DNA from: Turritopsis dohrnii
Lineage: Eukaryota > Cnidaria > Hydrozoa > Anthoathecata > Oceaniidae
Assembly: GCA_027922465.2 (NCBI GenBank)
Contig: BQMF02000200.1
Coordinates: 620,001 to 684,000 of the forward strand
Direction of reading: 5' to 3'
Length of the DNA: 64,000 nucleotides
In this document: positions 35,921 through 46,604 of the stretch, one piece after another
Layout: the number at the start of each line of letters is the position of its first letter
How positions within the stretch are numbered: position 1 is the first letter of the stretch
Position numbers and translations under genes: made by a program
The notes under the pieces: generated by a model
The model's input: the letters and a program-made list of their open reading frames with translations, nothing else
The model's database searches: none
Told to the model about the DNA's origin: nothing

Positions 35921-36376
35921 ACCGTATTCTCTCTAATAAGCGCCCGGGCGCTTATAAAATTTTTTTAAAAATTAGGGGAGCGCTTATTAGAGAGGGACGC
36001 TAATTGGAGAGGGGCGCTTATAAAAACATTTTAAAATGGTCATGCTAGCTGTGAACGAGGCATTGCTTTTTATCATAAAAGAGTAAAAACAACTGTATTT
36101 TTCATGGCAACGAAATAAGATTTTGTACTTATAACTTAAATTTAGACATCACAAAAACATAGCCTTCCGTTTCTATTACAGAATATTCGTGTTTGGTTCA
36201 AAGTTCTAATTACCGCCCGGGCGCTTATAAATTTCTGAGTAATGTCTAGTCACTCTATAAGCGCCCGGGCGCTTATTGGAGAGGGGCGCTTATAAAAATA
36301 TTTTTGACTAGAAGGGGGCGCTTATTAGAGAGGGGCGCTTACTGGAGAGGGGCGCTAGTTAGAGAGAAAACGGTAT
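35921..36376. mobile_element. MITE with TACCGTATTCTCTCTAAT ends, copy 2
   Basis: Same family as 32527-32943 but in the opposite orientation and with additional internal GCGCCCGGGCGCTT palindromes (near 36217, 36260). Ends are TACCGTATTCTCTCTAATAA and the inverted ATACCGTTTTCTCTCTAACT. Confidence 0.75.
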
Positions 36377-37337
36377 GCAGATTTTACCTTTTGGGAATGC
36401 ATAGTTCAACGAATTAAGAGTTGTCAATTTATATAAGCGTTCACCCTTCAAGATTGTTAAAGCATGACCCAGCATGGTTGGGGGGAGGTTTACCTAACCT
36501 AATTTTCCGCGAGTGAGAAGAAAAAGCATGAGCGTATTTTTCGACGCAATTCCAACACATAAATTTGTTATAATATCACATTTTATTTTAGAATTTCAAA
36601 TTAAAACATCTACAAATAACCCTTAGTTTTCACGCTTCTCGGCCTGTCTCAGATGTCTACAAACTCTAGAAATGTAGAGTAAAAGTATATAATACAGCTA
36701 AAATGAAAAAACATAGCAAAATAAAAAACACCTATTCTTCAGGCAATAAATAACAGTAAAGCTTTAAGTCGTGACCTGTTGCAGCCATGCGGCTTGTTAA
36801 ATTTTTATAACTAGCCGCCAAGGCACGTGCTAAATGAATAAATAGAATAAAAAAACGTTCGATTAGAACGCTTAACAATTAAAAGAAGAAATTAATTTAT
36901 TAAAAGAAAAGCAAAAAAAAAAGACATTTTGTTTTTATATGATACTCTTTTTTTACCTATCGGTTTTTAAACATTTTGATTGCTCAAAAAAAAGTTCACC
37001 CGTCTCAGACAGTCAGGCAAGAGTTAGTGGCAAACCAAACATATGCTGCCACGTTCTGCCACTGCTGCTTTTTGTCCAAAATGTTTAATCAGTTAGTTTC
37101 TTTGTATTTAGTTGATGTACTGTTTTCAAAGCCAAGTCAATGTGGAATATAAAAATAACAATAATGATAAAAACAAAACGTTATTCCTATTAGCCCATCA
37201 GCCAAAAAAAGTCACGTTCGATTGGGATTGCAATGTATTTGCTCTGAACTCACGTCGCACACAAAAAAAGAAATAATTTCGCTCACAACTCAATCTACCA
37301 TTTTGCGTGACTTACAAACAAACGCACAAACAAACAA

Positions 37338-37369
<32 letters not shown>

Positions 37370-37706
37370 ACGGAGAATCGGCTATTAATATATAGATACT
37401 TTATCAACTTCAACACTATTTTAATTTTAAAACTTTGGTCTACATAGTCTGTCATGTGACAAGGTCAGACTCGATAATTCAGTTGGTTGATGTTGACCAG
37501 ATGTTAGCGCAGGAAACCGAAAAGATCTTTCAGTGATTCAGTTAATTTAAGCTTCTTGCTGCTCCCTCCAGCTTTCTTGGGCTGATGCTTTTTAAATTGA
37601 CTAGCCTTTCGTTTACCTGTTGAGTGCCATTTTCCAAACTTCTAATGCCGTTAAAGAAGGTCCTTAAAATTTTGCATCTTTTTCAGTGGGAGTATGCTTA
37701 CCACTA
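36377..37706. other. non-coding part of 11 kb insertion, CAGA microsatellite
   Basis: No gene. A (CAAA)n/(CAGA)n run lies at 37318-37371. Confidence 0.55.
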
Positions 37707-40700
37707 CAGGGGCGGACGCAGAAATATTTTGTAGGTACAGCTCAACTTTTCGGATTCCAATAAGTATTCCGATTCCCGATTTTTATTCGGGACAACCCGA
37801 TTTCCGGAAAATGCCGTCCGAAAATGTGCGATCATTTTAACAGAGGAGTTCTGTCGCAGTTACTCACGGTGAACACCCCAAACACCAAAATTACCTTTCA
37901 CTAAGCATTGCAACCACAGAGCCATAAAGATAGAAGCCAAAATTTAAAACTTTATTCGATATTAGCACAACAAAAGTAAATACAACATAAATATAAAATG
38001 TCAACGTCTTTTATGTACAAAGTCATAAAACTAGTATTCTATATCCAATAAAACATGTTCTTCTGTTGTACGAAAAACCTCCTAGCATGCTCACTTTCAA
38101 GAAAGTATCAGTTCCAGACTTGATTAAATTAATTTGCTGTTTGTTGCTGCAGCAGTAGGTGCTGATACTGTTAATGTTTCTAAAAAGACAGACAATGAAC
38201 AATTAAGATATGTTACATTATAGTAAATTAGTATGATATATAGTAACCATTAACCATTCAATTAACTGATTTTGCAATCTCTAAATAAAATACAGATCAT
38301 GAAATCTTACTTAAATTCCATGGTTAAATTAACAGGGTACACCATGTGAAGGTAAGATATTGGATTTGGAATCCCAAAAGGAGAAATGCAAATGCAAGTA
38401 AATGCAAATCAATCATATCATTTTTGGATATAAAACAAAGTCTAGTCAATATTCAAACTAGCAATCAGAAGTATTTCTATCTATTGTTGTACATTGTACA
38501 GTCCATACATACTAAAGCAAAACTGTAAACACAACAAAATACTTCCTATTTCAAGCTATAATGGAGATGACTATAAACAGGACAGCTGAAGCCATGCGAC
38601 ATGTTCAGTGTACATTTCTCATGACGTTTATCAAAACTTATTAACTTTCCTACAAGAAAGCACACAATACAAACAGTTTATAACATTCATGCAGTTTCTC
38701 TTTTTTCTTATCACTTGATCTTCTGGGTATTTGTTGCCAATTTTCATCTTCTGGGTATTTGTTGCCAATTTTCATTTCTTTTTATCTTAACTGTTTTATG
38801 TCTTTTTATTGTAAATACAAGCAATTATTGAGCTGTGTATAAGTAAGATATCAATCTGAATATTTTTTAACCTGAAGATGCCACATAAGCTTGTACTTGG
38901 GGAATAACACCACGAAGAATAAGCATTTAGCCTTTTCAACAGAAATGACTGTCCATATGTTTTTTAGGAAAAACACAGGATTTCTATAAAGAACCAGACT
39001 TTTACAAAGAAAACCAAGAACCAATGGAACATAGCGATTATAGGGAAAATGCTTGAGGTCTCCTCAAAACAAAACATGGATAGTGAGATTGAAGGGTAAC
39101 TCCTTCAGGTTACAAGGCTACATTAACTGATCAAGCGTTGATTTAATTTTGCACTGATTTAAATGATGAATGTTGTGATTGAATTTCAGTTTGCTTCCAC
39201 ATTCTATCAGTTACATCTGAAACATCAGAGGATACACAGAAATGCAACAAGGAAATAAAATTTTTACGACTTTTTAGAAACGGTATTACTTAAGAATCCC
39301 CTAGACAATTTTATTAGACAATTTTATACTTGTAGGTATGGTTTTAATTTTATTGTAACATATACCTGAAGATGTTCGAGAGAACACGAGAGAAAGCTTC
39401 GTAAAATTTTTAAAATATATTCAACTTTTGTTTCTGAAAAATTATATTAATCTCATGGCTGCATACTTCAACAAAACACAACAAGGAAATGTTTCCTTTA
39501 AATATTTATGCTTGATCTTTAGCAAATGCTTTTAACAACAAATGGTTGTTAATGGCAAACATATAAAAAACAAATGGTGCTCACTGTAAAATGCAGAGTT
39601 GGGCTGTGAAGTATTAATCATGTAAGAGCCCCTAACAAACTCACTGACGAATTATTTCCAAATAAAGCTAGCAAAACATATAGCTATACAAACAGTTATC
39701 ACACCAAAATATCTCAAGATAATGTAATAATTTTTAAAAATCAAAGTTAACGTAATGTAAGTAGCAAACTCTGTATTTTTTTTATCACGACTAGTGTACC
39801 ATGTTCAAACTACATAACAAGTTTTTAAAGTAATCAAGACAACATCAACAACTCGGAGTAAAATTCCAAAGTTCAGAGTTTAGCAAGGCAAAAGATAATA
39901 AAAAATCATGAAATTAGGTTCTTTTTCCACAAATTTACAAATATATCAAGAGTAGAGATATGTGTGAACAAATTATATTGAATCTAAACTCACATTCATC
40001 TTTGTTTATTTGTTCTGCATTTAAATTAAACAAATTAATAATTAAAACAAAACAAACAAAACTGGTGAAGATTTAAAAAATACAAAGTTTTAATAAAAGA
40101 GAAAACATAAACTTACTTTGCATCCATCACGATGTTTTCTTTCATCTTCTGCAAGGTATTTCTCAGCTCTAAATTCCCTTCTCGTTTGGAGAAATAAAAA
40201 AGTCTTGGAGAACAATGATTCTCTGTCGTGGTAAAATCAAGAAAGAGGTTCCACGCACGTGCATGGTATGGGCTTTGAGCTGTATTTGAGCTGTATTTGA
40301 CCACTCTACCGACGACCGAAAGACCTAAAGGCTTACACTTTGGGCTAAAACCTATTATCGTTCTACGTACTTTAGGCACGAGAGCTGTACTGTTCAAACA
40401 GACGGAAGAACGAAGAATTACTGCTAAGCTACGATTAGGGCTATGGGTGTCGAACTACCGTAGAATCGGGACTTGAGCTGTATCTTTGAGCTGTATCGAT
40501 ACAGCTCAAAACTGTTAGTTATAATTCGTATCATCATAGATCAGAAGGGGCCGTTTTTTGAGCTGTAAAGAAGAACAATCAGGCGGTGGGGTTTGCAGTT
40601 ATAGCTTACCTAAAATTTGCGAGTCAAATGGGGTGCCAACAAATAATGCGCTAATCCATAAATAAATAAATGTATTAGACAGATTTTGGAGTGACGGCGT

Positions 40701-40838
40701 CGCGTCGCGTGATAAATGACGACGTAAAAAATCGACGAAAAGAATAGGAGAACGGCCGTAACTCATTTAGTAACCATTCTCTTGACGAAATTTTACTACA
40801 GCTTGAGCTGTATGAGCTGTACCCTGCGTCCGCCCCTG
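37707..40838. mobile_element. 3.1 kb hAT-like element without transposase
   Basis: Ends CAGGGGCGGACGCAG and, inverted, CAGGGGCGGACGCAGG. These are the CAGGGGCGG termini typical of many hAT elements. CACTA sits directly outside both ends as a 5 bp direct repeat, whereas hAT normally gives 8 bp. The word GAGCTGTA is repeated near both ends: at least seven copies between 40270 and 40825, and the inverted TACAGCTC at 37736. These may be transposase binding sites. The interior is AT-rich. The one moderately long frame (40113-40397, minus strand) has no recognised domain. Confidence 0.7.
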
Positions 40839-40859
40839 CACTAGGGTACAATCTTCGAA

Positions 40860-41260
40860 GTGACTATTCAATTATTCACACTATTCACTATTCTATTCAC
40901 ACGACTCAGCTGCAGCTCAGCTGCAGCAACTAGAGAATGTAAAGAGTCCACTAATTCTTGCTCTACTTCCTTGCGATGCGTCATTGCCACAGCACGTTTT
41001 TGCAGAGTGATTGGGTTATCGAGTCAGACTATTATGGGCGGCATAAAACCCAGGGCTGTCAAGTAGACCGAAGTATTATAATCGGAAGTATTAAAATCAG
41101 AATCAGAAGTAATAAAAACAGAAGTATTATAATCAGAAGTATTAAAAACATGCATATAAGTACCGTCACTGCAAAGTTACTATTATTATTATGTGGAATA
41201 GTATTATTATATTATTATACTATTATCAACAAGGTTATAGTGTTTATAAGCCAGCACAAT
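40860..41260. other. right part of 11 kb insertion with 16 bp repeats
   Basis: A CAGCTGCAGCTCAGCTGCAG palindromic cluster lies at 40907-40926. Variants of AATCAGAAGTATTAAAA repeat about five times at 41068-41150. No gene. Confidence 0.55.
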
Positions 41261-41344
41261 TATATCATAATCGCAAGTAATAGTATTATAATAAACAGAT
41301 AGTATGAGAATCATGCACAAAGTTTTTTTTTTCGGTTTTTCTGT

Positions 41345-41774
41345 TAACGTTTTCCGATATGGTTGCAACAAATTTTAAATTATTTACCTTTGATTTAAAG
41401 AGCAGGTACCATCATATTTCTATTGCCGAAGAAGATCAGGATTGTTTGGGTTTTTCCTTGGGAATTCAGCGACGGGACGATAAAGTTCTACAAGTTTCTT
41501 GTGTTGCCATTCGGATTAGCTTCGGCTTGTTACCTCTTCACGAAATTAACGAGGCCTTTTATCAAGAAATGGAGAGGACTAAGGATCGTTTGTGTGATCT
41601 ACATTGATGATGGCATAGCCGAAGATGCTGATCTTGAGAACGCTTTAATGATAAGAGACATAAAGGAAATGTAAAAGTAATAAACGATTTGATAATGTTT
41701 GGGTTGTTTTAAATCTTAAAAAGTGTAAACTCGAACCAGCAACATTCGGCAAGTGGCTAGGATTCAACATCAAC
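41345..41774 (+). pseudogene. DIRS-like RT, catalytic part
   Basis: Continuation of the RT broken at 30270: FTFDLKSRYHHISIAEE, then in the +1 frame KFYKFLVLPFGLASACYLF and CVIYIDDGIAED. The YIDD box is the reverse transcriptase catalytic motif in the DIRS form. It then reads KLEPATFGKWLGFNI in another frame. A frameshift near 41470 and stops after 41674 show decay. At 41774 the LINE is inserted; coding resumes at 45859. Confidence 0.75.
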
Positions 41775-41903
41775 AATGCAATGGCTTCTTTAACGGTCAG
41801 ACGCTTTTTTGAAAACTAACGTCAAAAGAGTGAAAATAAATTAGTTTTTCTTAAAATTCTCACTCAAATTAAAAAGAAGTGAGCTGATTTTTTGCTGAAG
41901 AAG

Positions 41904-44900
41904 ATGAAGGAAGCTGCGCTCGTCGTAATGGTGTATCTCTTTCTACATCAAATGGGAAGTAGCCACGAGAAATCGAGTTTTAAAGTTCAAAACAAAGACT
42001 TTTTGACTCGACGTCAAAATCACAACAACAAACGGAGGTTTTGTGCACCGATCCATCTCTACGCAAATCATTCGGCAACATTCCGGCTCCTCATCTCCGG
42101 TGATATCGAAACTAATCCGGGTCCGCTCGCGTGTCCTGTTTGTGCCAAAACTGTCCGTAAGAATTCGTACCAATTGGAATGCAAGGTTTGTCTCAACTCG
42201 ACTCACGTAAAATGTATTTATAAAACTGTAAAAAACTTCTCAGACAAACACAATTTATGGACATGTCATGACTGTCTGCTTACTGAATTACCGTTCAACA
42301 ATGCTGACATAGACTTTCTACTATCAGATTCTTCAACCGTGAATGATATTCCTGCACAACAAAATACCCAAATCCAGTTGGACCTTCTAAACGCCAACCG
42401 AAACAACTACAGCATAGCGCATCTTAACATACAATCTATCAAAAATAAAACTGCCCAACTTGAAGCCATGCTCCTAAAACACAAATTTGATATCCTAACA
42501 ATCTCTGAGACATGGCTCGTTGACAATCCTGCACTGATCAGACAACTCAACTTCTCCGGTTATCATCCTTTCAAGTACAATAACAGAAATGGTAAACGTG
42601 GCGGTGGTGTTGGAGCCTACTTCAAAGACGGCATCAAACATCGCCCAAGAACTGACATTGATAAGAAAGACACAACGATCGAACACCAGTGGTTTGAAGT
42701 GAAGGGAAAGAAAAGCCCCTTTCTTATAGCCGTCTTCTATCAACCAAGTTCCGAAGATGTCGACAAACGCGCCTGGCTTCAAAAATTCGAAACATTGATA
42801 TCGTACGTTCACACCATCTGGTCTGATCCAATCGTGATCACTGGTGATACAAATATCGATCTCCTGAAAGAGAACTACAACGTTGCAAACGAATATAAAG
42901 ACACCCTAGATCGTCTCGGTTTACGTCAACAAGTGAAGAAACCAACCCGGAAAGGAAAAACCTGCATTGACCATATTATTACCTCGTTTCCGAAAGTCAT
43001 CGACGAACACGTGATACCCTGTTGCGAAATGAGTGATCATGATGCACCTTTCGTCATCTGCAACCTAAGGAAACCAAGATTCGAACCGAGGTTTAAATAC
43101 ATACGCAATGAAAAAAACTTCGAGCTTCATGCGTTTAAAAACGATATCGCACAAGTACCATTCAACCTAGTTTACGCTTTCGACACCGCCGAAGCACAGC
43201 TTGACATATTCAATGAACTGTTCACTAGCTGCCTTAACCGACATGCGCCACTTGTAAAACAGAAAATCACACGTCCACCAGCTCCATGGTTGAAAGACCT
43301 CAATATCGGCGAGAAACAAAGAGAAAGAGATTACCTCCGCGCTAAGTGCCATTCCCCCGATGCCGAAGAGGGAGACTGGAACCTCTACCGTAAAGCTCGT
43401 AACGAACTAAAGACTCTCATTCGTGTAACCAAATCTTCTTTCTTCCGTCGTGCCCTATCCTCTAAACGACCGAAAGAGGTGTGGTCGACCATCCATCGTA
43501 TCCTCAAGCCGAGTCCTCAAAAGATCCACGCTGAGCCCGACACCCTCAACCAACACTTCAACACAACTGCTGGGAGACTACTTAACTCACAACCGAAACC
43601 AGAGCAACTCCTTCATCAACTCATTGACGATCTACCTGAATCTGATGATGCGTTCACCATTGCTCAAGTCTCCTACGCTGATGTTCGTAAAGCCATTAGA
43701 AATCTTCGGGACGATTGCTCAACCGGTCACGACCAAATGCCATCAAAATACATAAAACTGTCTGCAGATGAAATCTGCAGTCCGATATGTCACATCATTA
43801 ACACCTCTATTCAACAATCGATCTTCCCAAGTCAATGGAAAATATCAAAAATCAGCCCAATTCCTAAAATTGATTCACCGAACGAGCCAAGTGATTACCG
43901 ACCAATATCGATTCTACCCATCCTATCAAAAGTCTACGAGAAACTCATTATGATACAAATGACAAACTTTCTTGAAAACCAGGAACTCTTGTCGCAATAC
44001 CAATCCGGCTTTCGTAAGGGCCATTGCACTGTAACCACGTGTATTAAAATCAAAAATGACATTCTGAAAGCTATGCACCACGGCGAGATCACACTTGCAG
44101 TTCTTGCCGATTTCTCGAAAGCTTTCGACACCGTTGACTTTGAAACTCTGATAAAAAAGCTTCACTCACTACATTTCTCGAAGAAGTCCTTACTTATTCT
44201 TGCAAACTACCTCAGCAATCGACAACAATACGTACAAATTGATGATAAGAGATCATCCGTCTTAACTGTCACTAATGGCGTGCCGCAAGGGAGCATACTG
44301 GGTCCCGTCCTCTTTAACATCTATGTTCACGACATGGCATCTAAGACCGACGCCAAATGTGTTCAGTATGCCGACGACACCAGCATCTATCGTCACACCA
44401 AACCTGCCAACCTTGAACAATGTAGTCAAGAAGTCAACAACGATGTCAATGTTATCGAGGAGTGGTCACGCGACTCAAACCTAATCTTCAACGCAAAAAA
44501 GACAAAATCGATGCTCTTTGCCACCAGTCAAATGGCAAGAAGACACGACTTTGCTTTTGAGATAAAATCAAACAACGAAATAATAATCGAGCGAGTTCCG
44601 TCATTCAAGCTGCTTGGTGTCACGTTTAACGAAAATCTTACATGGAACGCCCATGTTAAAAATGCGATAACGAAAGCTTACGGAACACTTAAAAGTCTTG
44701 CGCTGATCAAACGTTATTTACCATACCGAATTCGTTGCCAGCTTGCCGAGACCCTCGTCCTTAGTAAACTGGACTATGGTAATGCTGTCTTCAACAATGC
44801 GCCAGACTACCTTTTCAAACAACTACAAAAAGTACAAAATGCCGCTGCTAGCTTCGTAAGGAAGAGCTATTCGCGAAAAGCTGATGTCATCGCTATGAAA

Positions 44901-45206
44901 TGGCTTCCGGTAAAGGAACGATCGGACTACAGTATGGCTAGACTCGCATGGAAATCCGTTAATATGAGTGTTTGGCCAAAGTTCTTACCAATGGAAAAAT
45001 ATGAGCAACCTACAACTAGGAACGACCGTATCGGTGGTACAAAATTGCGTGAAACCTTGAATATTAATGGCTCGTTTGAATTTGAAGCTCCAAGAATTTT
45101 TAATGAGCTTCCTGTTACATGTCGTAACTCACTAGAATATAAAGTTTTTTGCAAAGAGACGAAAAATTATTTCCTAGATAAAGCACTTGCTAGAAGCCTG
45201 CAGTAG
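41904..45206 (+). CDS. LINE polyprotein: 2A-like motif, PHD finger, AP endonuclease, reverse transcriptase
   Basis: About 1100 residues from the first ATG. The frame is open a further four codons upstream, and ATG 41952 is an alternative start. Order: a basic N-terminus; a 2A-like motif GDIETNPGP (42099-42125); a PHD-type C4HC3 finger directly after it (CPVC...C..C...H..C...WTCHDC); an apurinic-type endonuclease (LNIQSIKNK, ETWL, GDTNID, SDHDAPF); an RT with SKAFDTVD (motif A), NGVPQGSILGP (B) and QYADDTSIY (C); and a C-terminal thumb region. It nicks the target DNA and copies its own RNA there. 2A motifs make the ribosome skip a peptide bond, which would release a ~78-residue leader. All catalytic residues are present. 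Confidence 0.92.
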   Translation: MKEAALVVMVYLFLHQMGSSHEKSSFKVQNKDFLTRRQNHNNKRRFCAPIHLYANHSATFRLLISGDIETNPGPLACPVCAKTVRKNSYQLECKVCLNSTHVKCIYKTVKNFSDKHNLWTCHDCLLTELPFNNADIDFLLSDSSTVNDIPAQQNTQIQLDLLNANRNNYSIAHLNIQSIKNKTAQLEAMLLKHKFDILTISETWLVDNPALIRQLNFSGYHPFKYNNRNGKRGGGVGAYFKDGIKHRPRTDIDKKDTTIEHQWFEVKGKKSPFLIAVFYQPSSEDVDKRAWLQKFETLISYVHTIWSDPIVITGDTNIDLLKENYNVANEYKDTLDRLGLRQQVKKPTRKGKTCIDHIITSFPKVIDEHVIPCCEMSDHDAPFVICNLRKPRFEPRFKYIRNEKNFELHAFKNDIAQVPFNLVYAFDTAEAQLDIFNELFTSCLNRHAPLVKQKITRPPAPWLKDLNIGEKQRERDYLRAKCHSPDAEEGDWNLYRKARNELKTLIRVTKSSFFRRALSSKRPKEVWSTIHRILKPSPQKIHAEPDTLNQHFNTTAGRLLNSQPKPEQLLHQLIDDLPESDDAFTIAQVSYADVRKAIRNLRDDCSTGHDQMPSKYIKLSADEICSPICHIINTSIQQSIFPSQWKISKISPIPKIDSPNEPSDYRPISILPILSKVYEKLIMIQMTNFLENQELLSQYQSGFRKGHCTVTTCIKIKNDILKAMHHGEITLAVLADFSKAFDTVDFETLIKKLHSLHFSKKSLLILANYLSNRQQYVQIDDKRSSVLTVTNGVPQGSILGPVLFNIYVHDMASKTDAKCVQYADDTSIYRHTKPANLEQCSQEVNNDVNVIEEWSRDSNLIFNAKKTKSMLFATSQMARRHDFAFEIKSNNEIIIERVPSFKLLGVTFNENLTWNAHVKNAITKAYGTLKSLALIKRYLPYRIRCQLAETLVLSKLDYGNAVFNNAPDYLFKQLQKVQNAAASFVRKSYSRKADVIAMKWLPVKERSDYSMARLAWKSVNMSVWPKFLPMEKYEQPTTRNDRIGGTKLRETLNINGSFEFEAPRIFNELPVTCRNSLEYKVFCKETKNYFLDKALARSLQ
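42099..42125 (+). promoter_or_regulatory. 2A-like ribosome-skipping motif
   Basis: Encodes GDIETNPGP, matching the D-(V/I)-E-x-N-P-G-P consensus. It is preceded by the leucine/serine-rich RLLIS typical upstream of 2A. Skipping between the final Gly and Pro would start the downstream product just before the PHD finger. 2A-like sequences have been described in APE-type non-LTR retrotransposons of several invertebrates. Confidence 0.8.
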
Positions 45207-45827
45207 TACAAGCCTTATTATAAAGTTTTGTTTTATGTATACTGACACTTAATCTCTAGTTTCTCGTATGCACTCATCTCCCACTAATCATTTAATGATG
45301 AACTACTTATTATTCTACTTTGTTATATTGCAATACACATTAGTTTGTTATTAAGTACTAATTCTAGAACATCACATTCTCTTCTCTAGCACAAGCCATA
45401 CTACTACGTCAGTAAGCCATATTTTTTTTCAATGTTTTTTAGTTTCATTAAAAATTTTAAACCAAATATGTTACTTGAAACTTCTATTATATAGTATATG
45501 TTCATAGGCACTGGTACAGACCCCTGCGTACTCGCATTTAGTATCTATCCTCATATGACTATTGCAGTTGTTTGCAGTTGTTTTCCTTTTTTTATTACTT
45601 CTAGTCGCAAGGACTAGTTATCGTCCCAATTCTGAGTCAATCTTCTAGATATCTAATTACTAACACTCTACTTACCAATTCTACTTTGCTAGCGTAGCCG
45701 GTCAGAGCATCTCACTAGTATACATAATATTTTATAAATATAAATATTTTTCTAGACTTTGCACATATACACTATATAATGTTTTCAGCTGAAGAGCCAA
45801 ATGTAAATTTTGGAGATTGAAATATAC

Positions 45828-45858
<31 letters not shown>

Positions 45859-45861
<3 letters not shown>

Positions 45862-46525
45862 ACCATAGATATGGACTTCTCTGTACCTGCGGAAAAAATC
45901 GACTTTTTGCATTTGTTAATCGATCAGGTATTAAGGAACGGAGTATGCACGCCTAAAACCATTTCAAGCTTAGCAGGACGGTTAATTTCGATGTCTATTG
46001 CGATGGGGCCTCTCGTGCAATTATTTACTCGTCGAGGCAAGAGATTATTGGTATAAAACTTACGATATAGATTGTGAGCTCGTTTTTGGCGAACAAGTTT
46101 AAAAGACCACAACGGTTTTCGCATATCTCAGGAACCCTTAACGACTAAAGTAGTTTATTCGAACGCGAGTCAAAACGGATATGGAGGATACATCGTTGAA
46201 AGATTAGGGATCGAAATCGGAAAAGGAAATTTTACCTTGTTCGAGCAGCAACAAAGTTCTACATATCGGGAGCTCTTATGCGTTCGACTCCTTCTTCAAT
46301 CTTTCGGAAACAGACTGAAACACGAAACTGTTCTATGGCTCTCCGATAACATCAACGTGGCAAAAATAATTAAATTTAGTAGCACAAAACACTTATTACA
46401 AAATCTTGCAATCGATATTTTCTTCATTTGCTTAAAAACAATATCGTTCTTGAAAGCCAATGGCTGCCAAGGGAAGAAAATAAAAAAGGCTGACGAATTA
46501 TCAAAATCCTTTGATACGGGTAATA
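45859..46525 (+). pseudogene. DIRS-like RT end and RNase H region
   Basis: Resumes with TIDMDFSVPAEKIDFL and TISSLAGRLISMSIAMGPL (RT/RH connection). After a frame change it reads VVYSNASQNGYGGYIVE, SSTYRELLCVRLLLQSFG, WLSDNINVAKII and KKADELSKSFDTG. These correspond to the RNase H core of DIRS elements, including the D/N-A-S, E and D-N motifs; the first Asp appears as Asn (SNAS). The piece is cut at 46525 by the ISL2EU-like insertion. Confidence 0.75.
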
Positions 46526-46604
46526 GTCCTTTTCATTAATTATTGCGCAATATTTGGCTCTGCGCGAAAGTGAGGCATTCGGTGTTTACTTCTCTCAAAA
46601 TAAA

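Larger units (their letters stand above)
30273..41323. mobile_element. 11 kb TIR-bounded insertion inside the DIRS-like element
   Basis: The left end reads ACTTTGTGCATGATTCTC... The same ~60 bp appears inverted at 41262-41323 with few changes. DIRS reverse transcriptase sequence lies directly outside both ends. The insertion is almost non-coding and AT-rich, and holds several younger elements (32527-32943, 34142-34858, 35008-35634, 35651-35890, 35921-36376, 37707-40838). Without these, about 5.5 kb of element sequence remains with no transposase. The superfamily is unknown. No clean target duplication is visible. Confidence 0.65.
41775..45858 (+). mobile_element. full-length CR1/L2-type LINE
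   Basis: Starts inside DIRS coding (…WLGFNIN|) and ends in an (ATT)n tail (45828-45858), after which the DIRS reading resumes (TIDMDFSVPAEKI). Short AAC sequences at both borders may be the target duplication. It has a short 5' leader, one large ORF, a ~620 bp 3' UTR and a microsatellite tail. The element appears complete and has no stop in its ORF, so it may be young. Confidence 0.85.

Noticed and set aside
41943..45154. Several antisense and shifted open frames inside the LINE ORF
   Set aside because: Shadows of the long LINE frame, which carries the recognised motifs.
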